This document shows, piece after piece, positions 19,427 through 31,941 of a DNA stretch of 64,000 bases; position 1 is the first letter of the stretch, and the number at the start of each line of letters is the position of its first letter. A program made the translations under genes and the position numbers. The DNA is taken from the NCBI GenBank assembly GCA_003280085.1, contig QCFY01000001.1, positions 164,748 to 228,747 of the forward strand. The letters run 5' to 3'. The notes below the pieces were generated by a model, which was not told where the DNA came from, did not search any database, and saw nothing but the letters and a program-made list of their open reading frames with translations. Source of the DNA: Prochlorococcus sp. AG-363-O06. Lineage in GTDB: Bacteria; Cyanobacteriota; Cyanobacteriia; PCC-6307; Cyanobiaceae.

Positions 19427-22039
19427 ATGCTGAGTGACTACAGAAAGTATGCAAAAGAAAGAGAAGCGATGGGAATTCCACCACTTCCTCTTAATGCAGA
19501 ACAAACTCAAAGCCTCACAAAGCTATTAGAGAACCCTCCTGCAGGAGAAAAAGAAGCATTGCTTCATCTCCTAACCGAAAGGATTCCTCCTGGAGTGGAT
19601 GAAGCTGCTTATATAAAAGCCACATGGCTTAGCGCAATCGCCCAAAGCTCAACTCACTGTCCAATAGTTGACCCATTAGCAGCTACTAAACTCTTAGGGA
19701 CAATGGTTGGGGGATATAACGTTACTGCCCTAATTGAATTACTTCAAAGTAAGGACGAAAAGCTAGCAAACGCAGCAGCAGAAGGCCTGAGTCACACCTT
19801 ATTAGTTTATGACGCAGTTAACGAAATCTTCGAGCTAGCAAAAAGTAATCATTTTGCTAAATCAGTAATAGAAAATTGGGCAAGTGCTCAATGGTTCATC
19901 AACAAAACAGCACTTGCCGAAGAAATAACTATCACAGTATTCAAAGTTGATGGGGAAACTAATACTGATGACCTTTCACCAGCAACGCATGCTACTAGCA
20001 GGCCTGACATACCGTTGCATGCATTGGCAATGCTTGAAAGTCGCAAACCCAATGGACTAAAAGAAATTAGCTTGCTCAAAAGAAAAGGATATCCAATTGC
20101 TTACGTAGGTGATGTTGTAGGTACAGGAAGTTCACGAAAGTCAGCCATAAATTCTGTTCTTTGGCACACAGGTAATGACATACCTTTTATTCCAAACAAA
20201 AAATCAGGAGGAGTAATTTTAGGAGGCAAGATTGCTCCTATTTTCTTTAACACAGCAGAAGATTCTGGAGCACTGCCAATTGAATGTGATGTAACGACCT
20301 TGAAAAGTGGAGATGTAATTACGATCAAACCATACAAAGGCACTATTGAAAGGGCAACAAATGAAGTCAACGCAGGTGAAATAATCTCTAAATTTGAACT
20401 AAAGCCAATAACTATTAGCGATGAAATTAGGGCAGGAGGTCGCATCCCACTGATGATTGGTCGAGCACTAACAGACAAAATACGAGCAAAACTAAATTTC
20501 GAGCCTATAGACATATTCATTCGACCCAGCAAACCCGATATTCATTTAGGAGGATTCACTCAAGCTCAAAAAATCGTAGGGCGAGCATGTGGCCTAAAAG
20601 GAATTTCTCCTGGAACAAGCTGTGAGCCACTCATCACAACTGTGGGCAGCCAAGACACAACAGGACCTATGACTAGAGATGAGATGAAAGAACTTGCCTG
20701 TTTAGGCTTTTCATCAGATTTAGTCATGCAAAGCTTTTGCCATACTGCTGCTTATCCAAAACCAATAGATATAGCGACCCAAAAAGAATTGCCTGATTTC
20801 TTTTCAGAAAGAGGAGGTGTCGCCCTTCGTCCAGGAGATGGAATTATCCATAGCTGGCTTAACCGCATGTTGCTCCCCGACACAGTTGGAACAGGTGGCG
20901 ATAGTCATACAAGATTTCCACTAGGCATATCTTTCCCAGGGGGGTCAGGGGTCGTCGCATTTGCAGCTGCTATTGGTGCTATGCCTTTAGATATGCCTGA
21001 ATCTGTTCTTGTACGTTTCAATGGTGTTTTGCAACCAGGTATAACGCTCAGAGACGTTGTAAATGCAATTCCACTAATAGCAATTGAAAAAGGCCTACTA
21101 ACTGTAGAAAAAGCCAACAAAATTAATGTATTTAATGGAAGGATTATGGAAATAGAAGGCTTATCAGAATTAAAACTAGAACAAGCATTTGAATTAACTG
21201 ATGCGAGTGCTGAGCGTTCATGTGCTGGATGCACAATCCAACTTTCCGAGACCACAGTTTCTGAATACCTACGTAGCAATGTGGCCCTATTGAAAAATAT
21301 GATTGCACGAGGCTATCAAGATGCTCGAACTTTAGGAAGACGAATTAAAGCAATGGAGTCATGGTTATTAAATCCAGAACTAATTCATGCTGATTCAAAT
21401 GCTCTTTATGCTGAAAAAATAGACATTGATCTCAATGAACTAAATGTACCAGTTGTAGCGTGTCCTAACGATCCAGATAACGTTAAGCGTCTAAATGAAG
21501 TTGCTGATGAGCCAATTCAAGAAGTATTTATTGGTTCATGCATGACAAATATTGGACATTATAGAGCTGCTGCAAATATTCTTAAGGGAGCAGGAAAAAT
21601 GAAAGCCAAGCTTTGGGTATGCCCTCCCACTCGAATGGACGAACAAACCCTAAAGGATGAAGGTTATTACAAAATCTTTGAAGATGCTGGTAGTCAGATG
21701 GAAATGCCAGGCTGCTCTTTATGTATGGGGAATCAAGCCCGTGTAGAAGATAATGCAACAGTATTCTCAACGAGTACAAGAAATTTCAACAATCGACTTG
21801 GTGCAGGTGCTCAAGTTTACTTGGGAAGTGCTGAACTAGCCGCAGTATGTGCTCTCCTCGGAAGGATTCCTCAACCTGATGAATATCTAGATATTGCATC
21901 CAAAAAAATTACGCCAAATTCAAATAAGCTATACAAATACCTTAATTTCAATGAGATCAGTGGATTTGAAGATCAAGGAAGAATAGTTAGTACCGAAGAT
22001 CAAGAAAAGATTTTAGAGGTCAATAAGAAAAATGCGTAA
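19427..22039 (+). CDS. acnB: Aconitate hydratase B
   Basis: AcnB isomerises citrate and isocitrate through aconitate in the tricarboxylic acid pathway, feeding 2-oxoglutarate supply for nitrogen assimilation. The 870 residues match AcnB rather than AcnA, with the HEAT-like N-terminal domain first, then the swivel domain ([22 protein letters not shown]) and the catalytic core. The [4Fe-4S] cysteines are in [12 protein letters not shown] and PGCSLCMGN. In AcnB the cluster is oxygen- and iron-sensitive. The last eight bases overlap clcA, so the two are probably translated together although functionally unrelated. Confidence 0.97.
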   Translation: MLSDYRKYAKEREAMGIPPLPLNAEQTQSLTKLLENPPAGEKEALLHLLTERIPPGVDEAAYIKATWLSAIAQSSTHCPIVDPLAATKLLGTMVGGYNVTALIELLQSKDEKLANAAAEGLSHTLLVYDAVNEIFELAKSNHFAKSVIENWASAQWFINKTALAEEITITVFKVDGETNTDDLSPATHATSRPDIPLHALAMLESRKPNGLKEISLLKRKGYPIAYVGDVVGTGSSRKSAINSVLWHTGNDIPFIPNKKSGGVILGGKIAPIFFNTAEDSGALPIECDVTTLKSGDVITIKPYKGTIERATNEVNAGEIISKFELKPITISDEIRAGGRIPLMIGRALTDKIRAKLNFEPIDIFIRPSKPDIHLGGFTQAQKIVGRACGLKGISPGTSCEPLITTVGSQDTTGPMTRDEMKELACLGFSSDLVMQSFCHTAAYPKPIDIATQKELPDFFSERGGVALRPGDGIIHSWLNRMLLPDTVGTGGDSHTRFPLGISFPGGSGVVAFAAAIGAMPLDMPESVLVRFNGVLQPGITLRDVVNAIPLIAIEKGLLTVEKANKINVFNGRIMEIEGLSELKLEQAFELTDASAERSCAGCTIQLSETTVSEYLRSNVALLKNMIARGYQDARTLGRRIKAMESWLLNPELIHADSNALYAEKIDIDLNELNVPVVACPNDPDNVKRLNEVADEPIQEVFIGSCMTNIGHYRAAANILKGAGKMKAKLWVCPPTRMDEQTLKDEGYYKIFEDAGSQMEMPGCSLCMGNQARVEDNATVFSTSTRNFNNRLGAGAQVYLGSAELAAVCALLGRIPQPDEYLDIASKKITPNSNKLYKYLNFNEISGFEDQGRIVSTEDQEKILEVNKKNA

Positions 22040-23501
22040 AAATATCAAGTTAGAAAGTGGTCAGATTTTCATTAAATCAAACAAAAGTATTCGCAAGTTG
22101 CTGAAACAGCGCTGGTTCGTTGTTGCATTAGCTTTGATACTAACTGGCTTAGGAGCTGCATTAACTGGTGTTCTATTCCAAGCTGGCATTCATACTTTTG
22201 ATGAATGGCGGTTAAATCTACTGACAATGTCACCATCTTGGTTTGTCTTGCCAACAATTGGAGGCCTCGGCGGATTTATTTCTGGATCATTGATCAGTAA
22301 CCTTGCACCAGCAGCAGGCGGGTCTGGAGTTAGTCACATCATGGCATTTTTGAGGCATAAAAAAGTACCAATGGGACTAAGAGTAGGACTAGTAAAATTA
22401 ATCTCTGGAACAATTGCGATAGGAAGTGGTTTCCCTCTAGGGCCAGAAGGACCGTCTGTGCAGATGGGTGGCTCAGTTGCATGGCAAATGGCAAGTTGGT
22501 TAAAAGCTCCTACAGCTTTTCGCAGAGTAATTGTGGCAGCGGGAGGTGGGGCTGGTTTAGCAGCAGTTTTTAGTGCCCCAATAGGCGGTTTTATCTACAC
22601 AATTGAAGAGCTTCTCCACTCTGCTCGGCCAGTCGTACTTTTATTAGTAGTTGTCACCACCTTTTGGGCAGATACTTGGGCCGATGTGCTGCAAACAATT
22701 GGACTTGATACAAAAGCTGGTGGATTTGATTTCAGGCTAGGTTTTCAAGTAGAAAGGGCTTATTCACCTGATTTAACATTTCACCCAATTGATTTTTTTT
22801 ACTTGATAACTCTTGGAATTATTGTAGGAATTCTTGCAGAACTTTATTGCCGTTATGTTCTAAAAATGCAAAGGTGTGGTTCCACTTGGTTTAACAATCA
22901 ATTAACTCTCAGAATGGTAATTTGTGGAATAATTCTTGGAGTATTTTATTCATTTCTACCAGAGATATTTCATCACACCTCAGAACTTCAAAAATTAATA
23001 GCGACAGGTCAAATCAATACGAATATGGCTGTATTAACTTTCTGCATCATATTTATAACTACTGGTCTAGCAGCCGCCTCTGGTGCTCCAGGAGGTTTAT
23101 TTTACCCAATGCTAACGCTAGGTGGAGCAATCGGTTTGGCCTGGGGTGGTTGCATTGAGCAAATGAATGGACATGTGCCAAGTAGCTATGTTTTTGCTGG
23201 AATGGGGGGGTTTGTTGCGGCCTGTTCGCGCACACCAATTACTGCAATGTTTTTAGCTTTTGCATTAACAAAAAATCTATTGATTCTCAAACCATTACTT
23301 ATTACTTGCTTAACCAGTTTTCTCATTGCTCGAATATTTAATGAGCATTCGATTTATGATCGTCAAATAGATATGGAGCTACAAGAAGAAAATGCAATCA
23401 GAAGCGGCCTTATACACAAAAGAGGCATTTTGAACTTGATGACAAATTCACTGCGTCGTATCTCATTTGCACTTCCACCTAAGAGGGATAGAGAAATCTG
23501 A
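22032..23501 (+). CDS. clcA: ClC-family chloride channel or proton/chloride antiporter
   Basis: A 489-residue membrane protein with the ClC anion-pathway motifs [12 protein letters not shown], containing the gating glutamate in GPEGP, and [15 protein letters not shown]. Presence of the gating Glu is compatible with both channels and exchangers, so the mechanism is open. Start and length fit the family. The C terminus is short and basic, with no CBS domains. The gene overlaps acnB at its start, and its TGA stop overlaps the apparent CTG start of the next gene (CTGA). Confidence 0.94.
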   Translation: MRKNIKLESGQIFIKSNKSIRKLLKQRWFVVALALILTGLGAALTGVLFQAGIHTFDEWRLNLLTMSPSWFVLPTIGGLGGFISGSLISNLAPAAGGSGVSHIMAFLRHKKVPMGLRVGLVKLISGTIAIGSGFPLGPEGPSVQMGGSVAWQMASWLKAPTAFRRVIVAAGGGAGLAAVFSAPIGGFIYTIEELLHSARPVVLLLVVVTTFWADTWADVLQTIGLDTKAGGFDFRLGFQVERAYSPDLTFHPIDFFYLITLGIIVGILAELYCRYVLKMQRCGSTWFNNQLTLRMVICGIILGVFYSFLPEIFHHTSELQKLIATGQINTNMAVLTFCIIFITTGLAAASGAPGGLFYPMLTLGGAIGLAWGGCIEQMNGHVPSSYVFAGMGGFVAACSRTPITAMFLAFALTKNLLILKPLLITCLTSFLIARIFNEHSIYDRQIDMELQEENAIRSGLIHKRGILNLMTNSLRRISFALPPKRDREI

Positions 23502-25141
23502 ACAACGAAACTCTTCTTTTTCATCCAAAGGTTGCAGGACCAAATGCTCTTAAAACAGTCCTGGCATTTCCTAGTAGCTATAAGATTGGCATAACGAGCC
23601 TTGGCTACCAAGTTATATGGGCTTCCCTTGCAGAACGAGAAGACGTAGATGTTCGAAGACTATTTACAGATCAAAAGGAAAGAAGCCATATCAAAATCGA
23701 TCTATTCGGAATATCACTCAGTTGGGAATTGGATGGACCAATCTTACTCAACCTTTTAGAAGAACAGCACATACCACTTTGGAGTCATCAGCGGGGCGAG
23801 AAGGATCCTCTTGTTTTTGGTGGTGGTCCAGTCCTGACTGCCAATCCAGAACCACTTGCTCCTTTCTTGGATGTCGTCCTATTAGGAGATGGAGAAGAGT
23901 TACTCCCTAACTTTATCGATACAATCCAAGAAATAAGGGGATTACAGCGATCTGAACAACTTCTACATTTAGCCCAAATTCCAGGTATCTATGTACCTCA
24001 ACTTTATGAGCCAAAATTTTCCAATAAGGGTGAATTATTAGATATAGAGCCAATCAATAGCAATGTTCCTCGATCAATTACCAAGCAAACATGGCTTGGT
24101 AATACTCTTAGTTATTCAAAAATCATTACACCAGATTCTGTCTGGCCAAATATACATATGGTTGAAGTAGCCAGAAGCTGTCCAGAATTATGTAGATTTT
24201 GCCTTGCCAGTTATTTAACACTGCCATTTAGAAGTCCATCAGTCACAAATGAGCTGATACCTGCAATTGAGAAAGGAATGAAAGCCACTAACCGGATTGG
24301 CTTGCTAGGTGCTTCTGTAACGCAACATCCTGAGTTTGCAGATCTATTGCACTGGCTAAACCAAGATAAATTTAATAATATACATTTAAGTATCAGTTCT
24401 ATTAGAGCTGCAACTTTAGATTTACATATGGCAAAAGTACTCGCTAATCACGGCAGCAAATCAATAACAATTGCAATTGAAAGCGGGAGTGAGCGCATGA
24501 GAACAGTTGTAAATAAAAAATTACGAGAAGAAGAAATCTTTGCAGCAGCTAAATATGCGCAAGAAGGAGGTCTAAAAGGACTAAAACTCTATGGAATGGT
24601 AGGACTCCCAACAGAAGAAGAAGAAGACGTAGAGGCAACTGCTGAATTATTACTTCGTCTTAAAAAAGAATCACGCAAGCTTCACTTAACGCTTGGAGTA
24701 AGCACATTCGTTCCAAAAGCTCATACACCTTTTCAATGGCACGGAGTAGAAGCAAAGGCGGACAAGAAACTAAAGCTTCTTAGCAAAAAGCTAAAACCAA
24801 AAGGTATTGAGTTACGTCCTGAAAGTTTCAGGTGGAGTGTTTTACAGGCATTAATATCCCGCAGCGATCGTAGGCTTGCTCCTGTCATTGCTTTAGTCCG
24901 TAAAGAAAACACAATTGGGAATTGGAAAAGAGTGTACCAAGCAATACGACAAGGAAATTTATCCGAGACAATAGAACAACCTATAACTACTGCCCAATTG
25001 CCATCTTGGGACGAAATTGTGCATCAAGAATGGGACAGATCACGCACACTTCCTTGGGAGCATATACAAGGTCCAGTTAAACCAAATTTGTTGCTTGATC
25101 ATCAACTAAAGGCTCTGAATCAAAAGAATTCAAAGAACTAG
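23498..25141 (+). CDS. B12-binding-domain-type radical SAM protein, apparent CTG start
   Basis: The full reading frame is open from 23492 and codes for a 547-residue radical SAM protein. The first 77 residues ([14 protein letters not shown]..., then GITSLGYQVIWA) form the start of the cobalamin-binding-like domain. The radical SAM cluster is VARSCPELCRFC, and later blocks GLLGASVTQHPEF and IAIESGSERMR are typical of the uncharacterised cyanobacterial Fe-S oxidoreductase group. No ATG, GTG or TTG occurs before a TTG at 23729, which would delete the domain start, so CTG at 23498 is proposed; it overlaps the clcA stop as CTGA. The function is unknown. The 3' end overlaps the opposite-strand gene by 65 bases. 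Confidence 0.85.
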   Translation: MNNETLLFHPKVAGPNALKTVLAFPSSYKIGITSLGYQVIWASLAEREDVDVRRLFTDQKERSHIKIDLFGISLSWELDGPILLNLLEEQHIPLWSHQRGEKDPLVFGGGPVLTANPEPLAPFLDVVLLGDGEELLPNFIDTIQEIRGLQRSEQLLHLAQIPGIYVPQLYEPKFSNKGELLDIEPINSNVPRSITKQTWLGNTLSYSKIITPDSVWPNIHMVEVARSCPELCRFCLASYLTLPFRSPSVTNELIPAIEKGMKATNRIGLLGASVTQHPEFADLLHWLNQDKFNNIHLSISSIRAATLDLHMAKVLANHGSKSITIAIESGSERMRTVVNKKLREEEIFAAAKYAQEGGLKGLKLYGMVGLPTEEEEDVEATAELLLRLKKESRKLHLTLGVSTFVPKAHTPFQWHGVEAKADKKLKLLSKKLKPKGIELRPESFRWSVLQALISRSDRRLAPVIALVRKENTIGNWKRVYQAIRQGNLSETIEQPITTAQLPSWDEIVHQEWDRSRTLPWEHIQGPVKPNLLLDHQLKALNQKNSKN

Positions 25142-26420
25142 GGACAATTAAACACCTAAGGCCAGACAATAAAATCCATCCTGCAATATTAAGCCTGCTA
25201 TCAAATAAAGGTATATCAGCCCCATGAAGTAGGACCAAAATGAAGGTAGCAGACCACCATGCTCTATCAAATATTTCAATATGACAGTTACCAGAACCTT
25301 TCATTTGCCTAACTAGAACACCACGTCGTAAAGCAGTTATTAAAAGCGCGAGAATAGTTGCATTAAGGAGAAGTGAAACAGGCAACCCATGACTCACTGC
25401 TATCTCAAGCGGAAGATTATGCGAATGTCCATGCCATTGACCAGTTCTAAGAGGATAAAGTATAGAGAAAGCAGCTGCTCCCCAGCCCAACCAAGGTTGT
25501 TCCGAAATTAATTTGATGGCAACTGACCATTGACTAATGCGAGTAGATTCCAAAGATCTTTCTTGCATATAACGCATATCATTTAATCGAGACCACAATG
25601 ACTCAGGTACAACTTTTCTCGCCCAAATTTGCAACTCGGAGCCAACACCAGGAACAGTTGCAAGTACCACAGGGAGCAACACCAAAACTTGGATTGGCAA
25701 TAGCCAGGGCCAAGCAATAGGCCCGATCACAAATGGTATTGCCAACACAAGGCCACCCCAAGCATTTCGGGAATCAGTAAGAATCAAAGCAGCGACATGT
25801 GATATAGCAAAAAGCAAAACGAAACTACGTCTATAAAGATTGATCGAATGCTGAAGTAAAGCAGCCAAACAAAAAGGCCAAATTATTGCCAACCATGCCC
25901 CGGCAATATTCGCATAATCAAACAAGCCTGATAGGCGACCCTCTGGCTCACCTCCAGGTGAAACAAACCAAACAATGGTTCCATTTAGAAGTTCCCAAGG
26001 ACCATGCCAACCCCACCAAAGCTGTCCAAAGCCTGTAATAAGAACAGGGAATGTACCGGCAAGCAACCACAAAGAGCAACGCCTACGAGCTTGTGCCGTG
26101 ACTAAGTAAGGCTGAAAAGCCCAAAAACTCCAAAAGAAAGGCAACCAATTTGCAAGACCAACCCAAGCAAGCCAACCTGAATACGCATAAAAAGACCCTA
26201 TTAGCATTAAAAAAGCTGTACAAACTAAAGGCCAATTCCAAGGGTCTTCCAAATAAGTATTAGCTCGATTACGACTACCTAAAACAATAGAGAACACTAA
26301 AAATAATCCAGACAAAAGTGCGCTAGATGGGAGCAAGAAAAGACCCAACTGGAAAGTCCTCCAACCAGCAATATTTGCGTGGGAGGGACAGTCTTGACCT
26401 AACCAATTCACAAACTTCAT
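25077..26420 (-). CDS. O-antigen ligase/polymerase-like membrane protein (IctB type)
   Basis: A 447-residue protein with ten or more hydrophobic segments, rich in Trp. The large loop with DYANIAGAWLAI and the periplasmic HGHSHNLPLEIAVSHGLP block are typical of the Wzy/WaaL O-antigen ligase family. Cyanobacterial members were once named IctB for a proposed role in bicarbonate uptake; sequence supports a surface-polysaccharide or lipid glycosylation role more directly. Its start overlaps the purU stop by four bases (ATGA), so the two are probably translated together. Confidence 0.8.
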   Translation of the reverse strand: MKFVNWLGQDCPSHANIAGWRTFQLGLFLLPSSALLSGLFLVFSIVLGSRNRANTYLEDPWNWPLVCTAFLMLIGSFYAYSGWLAWVGLANWLPFFWSFWAFQPYLVTAQARRRCSLWLLAGTFPVLITGFGQLWWGWHGPWELLNGTIVWFVSPGGEPEGRLSGLFDYANIAGAWLAIIWPFCLAALLQHSINLYRRSFVLLFAISHVAALILTDSRNAWGGLVLAIPFVIGPIAWPWLLPIQVLVLLPVVLATVPGVGSELQIWARKVVPESLWSRLNDMRYMQERSLESTRISQWSVAIKLISEQPWLGWGAAAFSILYPLRTGQWHGHSHNLPLEIAVSHGLPVSLLLNATILALLITALRRGVLVRQMKGSGNCHIEIFDRAWWSATFILVLLHGADIPLFDSRLNIAGWILLSGLRCLIVPSSLNSFDSEPLVDDQATNLV

Positions 26421-27280
26421 GCGAAGACAGCAGTCCTACCGGAATAAACAATTACTTGCCTTTTCAAATGCAATCTCATAGCCCTAGCTAGTGCTATTCG
26501 CTCAGTATCCCGACCTTTCCTAATGAGGTCCTCCACCTCATCACGATGACTCACATGAGCAATTGTCTGCTCAATAATTGGTCCATCGTCCAAAGTCGCA
26601 GTCACATAATGTGCAGTAGCCCCAATTAATTTGACTCCGCGTTTCCAGGCTCGATGATAGGGTTGTGCGCCTTTAAATGCAGGCAAAAAAGAATGATGGA
26701 TATTAATTACGTTTGGAAAAGCTTGAAGAAAATCACTAGATAGAATTTGCATATACTTTGCCAGAACTGCTATCTCAATATGATATTGAGATAGCAGTTT
26801 AATTATTCTATCTTCGGCCTCTTTCTTTGAAGTAAAATTCATAGGCACGTATTCAAATAAAACATTAAACTGAGCACATAAAGGCTCAAGATCTTTGTGA
26901 TTAGAAATCACCAAAGGGACTTCCATTTGCAATTCCCCACTAGAAGCACGCCAAAGTAAATCCAACAAACAATGACTTTGTTTACTTGCAAAAATTGCCA
27001 CTTTGGGAAGCTCATCAGAAAAATACAATTGAGCCTCTCCTGACAAATCACAAGCCAATGATTTAATTGCAGAAGAAATAGAGTCCCTATTCAACAAAAA
27101 GCCTTCAAGGTCCCATTCAATACGACTCAAAAATAAGCCTGCATTCAAGTCAGTGTGATGATCAGCATGTCGAATATTGCCCCCATTCGTTGCAACCCAT
27201 CCTGCTAACTCACTAACCAACCCAGGACGATCAGGGCAGATAAGCTGCAGAATGGCAGTACTAGAGCTCACGCAACTCAC
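26417..27280 (-). CDS. purU: Formyltetrahydrofolate deformylase
   Basis: PurU hydrolyses 10-formyltetrahydrofolate to formate and tetrahydrofolate, balancing one-carbon pools and supplying formate. It has an N-terminal ACT domain (ILQLICPDRPGLVSELAGWV) and a C-terminal formyltransferase-like domain, with the active-site blocks NIHHSFLPAFKGAQPY and HYVTATLDDGPIIEQ. The start is uncertain: GTG at 27280 is used here, and GTG at 27271 would give an N terminus closer to usual PurU proteins. No ATG is available. Confidence 0.94.
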   Translation of the reverse strand: MSCVSSSTAILQLICPDRPGLVSELAGWVATNGGNIRHADHHTDLNAGLFLSRIEWDLEGFLLNRDSISSAIKSLACDLSGEAQLYFSDELPKVAIFASKQSHCLLDLLWRASSGELQMEVPLVISNHKDLEPLCAQFNVLFEYVPMNFTSKKEAEDRIIKLLSQYHIEIAVLAKYMQILSSDFLQAFPNVINIHHSFLPAFKGAQPYHRAWKRGVKLIGATAHYVTATLDDGPIIEQTIAHVSHRDEVEDLIRKGRDTERIALARAMRLHLKRQVIVYSGRTAVFA

Positions 27281-27371
27281 CTAAAAACCTATTCTCTCCT
27301 GAAGTGGTGCCATCAAAATAGAACAATGCATGATTTGGTAGCTTTTGAGAATCAATCACTAAATCAAGAAC

Positions 27372-28451
27372 CTGAAAAAAACCATTGCAATTATTGGAGC
27401 AGGGGCTATTGGAAGCACCACTGCCTGGCATTTAGCTCAGCAAGGGCACAAGATATTTCTGTTCAATAAAACAAGAATTCAAGAAAGAGAAAAGCCAGAA
27501 GAATTATCTGGGACTAATGCATCTCTAGGAGTATTAATGGGATATATTTTTAGACGCACAAAAGGCAGAGCTTGGCTCCTGAGAGAGCAAAGCATGAACA
27601 TTTGGCCAAAATGGATCAACCAGCTAAAAACTTTTGATTCTTCAATAGAAATTACAACCCCTCTAGCTTTACTGGCAAAAACAAAAGAAGAAAGCAATTT
27701 TATGAAAATTTTAGCCAATGAGAAAAAAGAATATGGGGTAGAATTTTCTAAAGGATGTTCAGAAATATGGCCTAAAAAAGAATTGCCCGAAGGACACTTT
27801 GGCGGATTAGTCTCTCACCAAGATGGTCGCATTGACCCAAAAAAGCTACAGAAATGTTTGGCAAATGCTCTCAATGAAAATAATGTTCGAACACTCGAAA
27901 ATAAAGTGGTTTGTATCAAAAGAAACGATATAAATAAAAGCAATAAATGGAAGATAATCACAGAAGAAGGAATAGAATTCGAACATGACACAATTGTAGT
28001 TTGCGCAGCACTTGGGAGTGAAGAGCTCATAAAACCCCTAGGACATCCATTAAAAACAAAGGCAGTGTTAGGACAAGCTGTAGAAATAGAACTTAAAGAT
28101 AATATTCAGAACTGGTCAAAATGGCCCGCTGTGCTTGTATTTAATGGGATAAATTTGATACCTAGAAAAGAAAATGAACTCATATTAGGTGCAACACTAG
28201 AAAACTCAATTCAACCATCTCAGACAATCTTGCAAAACATGCTTTTATTTAATGGCATGTCCCCAAACTGGCTAAAAGAGGCCTCTGTAAAAAATTGTTG
28301 GTATGGTTTACGGTGTAAACCAATGAACGAGCCAGCCCCTATTTTAAAAATACTAGAAGATGGATTAATATTAGCTACAGCACACTATAGAAATGGAATC
28401 TTACTGGCACCTGCTACTGCCGAATGGGTCGGGAAACAAATATCAACTTAA
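27372..28451 (+). CDS. FAD-dependent oxidoreductase, glycine/D-amino-acid oxidase family, apparent CTG start
   Basis: The reading frame opens at 27363 and encodes a complete nucleotide-binding fold at its very start: KKTIAIIGAGAIG, with GxGxxG at residues 9-14, then STTAWHLAQQGHKIFLFNK. The C-terminal part RCKPMNEPAPIL ... ATAHYRNGILLAPATAEWV is typical of DAO/ThiO-type flavoenzymes. The first standard start is 27537, which would remove the whole dinucleotide site, so CTG at 27372 is proposed. ThiO-like glycine oxidase for thiamine synthesis is one option, but the substrate is not decided by the sequence. Confidence 0.82.
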   Translation: MKKTIAIIGAGAIGSTTAWHLAQQGHKIFLFNKTRIQEREKPEELSGTNASLGVLMGYIFRRTKGRAWLLREQSMNIWPKWINQLKTFDSSIEITTPLALLAKTKEESNFMKILANEKKEYGVEFSKGCSEIWPKKELPEGHFGGLVSHQDGRIDPKKLQKCLANALNENNVRTLENKVVCIKRNDINKSNKWKIITEEGIEFEHDTIVVCAALGSEELIKPLGHPLKTKAVLGQAVEIELKDNIQNWSKWPAVLVFNGINLIPRKENELILGATLENSIQPSQTILQNMLLFNGMSPNWLKEASVKNCWYGLRCKPMNEPAPILKILEDGLILATAHYRNGILLAPATAEWVGKQIST

Positions 28452-28459
28452 TGCAAAAG

Positions 28460-30472
<2,013 letters not shown>

Positions 30473-30480
30473 CTAAATAA

Positions 30481-31377
30481 ATGACAACGATTAGTGGAAA
30501 AACCAGTCTGGTTGCCTTACTTGGACAACCTACAAACCATTCTCTATCGCCAATTATTCAAAATGCCGCAATTCAAGAAATGAAGCTTGATTGGAGCTAT
30601 ATGGCTCTTTCATGTAGCCAAGAAAATCTTGAAACCGTTCTAAAAGGACTATCAGCAATAAATTGCAAAGGCCTAAATATCACTATTCCCCACAAAGAGC
30701 ATGTCGTTCAATTCTGTAGTTCATTAAGTCCACTCGCTAAAAGATTAAGAGCGGTAAATACCCTTTTACCAGATGGGCAAGGAGGGTGGAAAGGGTTCAA
30801 CACTGATGTAGAGGGCTTTATAAATCCGCTTATTTCCATGAGCTTGAAGAAAAAGCAGGCTTTAGTCATCGGCAATGGAGGAAGCGCCAAAGCCGTAATA
30901 GAAGGGCTGAAAAGACTAGGTTTTGCGAAAGTCACAATTGTAGGAAGGTCTCAAGACAAAATTAACGATTTTCTGAATGAACATAAAATCGCAAATGAAG
31001 GTTTAAAGCCAACAATTGAAATAGAAGGAATAACCGATAAAAATTCACTTTTAACTAACAAGATTCAGCAATCAGAATTAATAGTTAATACTTCACCTAT
31101 AGGAATGAAAAGGAAAGAAATTGAGACTAAAAATCAATTTCCATTAGGCAAAAGCATATGGAACAATCTAGACTCAAGTAAAATACTTTATGATCTCATA
31201 TATATTCCTAAGCCTACGGCATGGCTCGATTTAGGTTCTAAAAAAAGTTGCAAAACAATCGATGGGTTAGAGATGTTGATCCATCAAGGTGCAGCTTCAT
31301 TGAAACTGTGGAGCAATTGCAAAAGAATGCCCATTAAAGCTATGAGAATTTCTGCAGAAAACTATCTCAGCGATTAA
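30481..31377 (+). CDS. aroE: Shikimate dehydrogenase
   Basis: AroE reduces 3-dehydroshikimate to shikimate with NADPH. The 298-residue protein has the substrate block LGQPTNHSLSPIIQN, the catalytic lysine in NITIPHKEHV, the NADP loop IGNGGSAKAVIEGLKRLG and NTSPIGM. Length and order are normal. It is divergent from dnaK and followed closely by a Tic20-like gene. Confidence 0.96.
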   Translation: MTTISGKTSLVALLGQPTNHSLSPIIQNAAIQEMKLDWSYMALSCSQENLETVLKGLSAINCKGLNITIPHKEHVVQFCSSLSPLAKRLRAVNTLLPDGQGGWKGFNTDVEGFINPLISMSLKKKQALVIGNGGSAKAVIEGLKRLGFAKVTIVGRSQDKINDFLNEHKIANEGLKPTIEIEGITDKNSLLTNKIQQSELIVNTSPIGMKRKEIETKNQFPLGKSIWNNLDSSKILYDLIYIPKPTAWLDLGSKKSCKTIDGLEMLIHQGAASLKLWSNCKRMPIKAMRISAENYLSD

Positions 31378-31400
31378 GGTTGCAAAAACTAGTTTTAAAC

Positions 31401-31862
31401 ATGCAAATACCAGCTTGGCAAAGATTGCTAGGAATATTGGTTTACATGATTCCTTGGAGTGATGCAATTCCTTTCGGCAACAATATTTTTGCTCAATTGC
31501 CTTTCCTGCAATGGTTCGCGATACCAGCAGTACCAATAATAGTTCTTCAAAGAGGAATACCATTTGGCGGTCTTTTATTGTTTTTACTTCTTTTCCTGGC
31601 AGTGATCCGAAACCCAAAAGTACCCTATTTCCTTAGATTCAATAGCCTGCAAGCTCTATTAATTGATATTGGACTCATTCTCCTTGCTTATGCATTCCGA
31701 ATTTTGGTATTCCCGTTTGGCACTGGACTATTAAGTCAAACGCTTTCAAGCACAGTCCTTATTGGTGTTCTAACAATAATCATTTTTTCAATATATGAAT
31801 GCATTCAAGGCAAGGAGCCTGATCTGCCAGCCATTAGCGAAGCAGTTAGGCTGCAACTTTAG
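31401..31862 (+). CDS. Tic20-like membrane protein
   Basis: A 153-residue protein with about four membrane segments. The block PYFLRFNSLQALLIDI is characteristic of the Tic20/Ycf60 family, whose plastid member is part of the inner-envelope import machinery; the cyanobacterial function is not established. ATG at 31401 gives MQIPAWQRLLG; a TTG at 31380 would add seven residues right after the aroE stop. It lies 23 bases after aroE and 79 bases before rpsF. Confidence 0.8.
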   Translation: MQIPAWQRLLGILVYMIPWSDAIPFGNNIFAQLPFLQWFAIPAVPIIVLQRGIPFGGLLLFLLLFLAVIRNPKVPYFLRFNSLQALLIDIGLILLAYAFRILVFPFGTGLLSQTLSSTVLIGVLTIIIFSIYECIQGKEPDLPAISEAVRLQL

Positions 31863-31941
31863 CTATATGCACCACCAGGAGATATTGTGGTAGCTCCGTC
31901 GCTCAAATTTTGAGCCTTTACGTCCTAGTCGGATTAAACCC

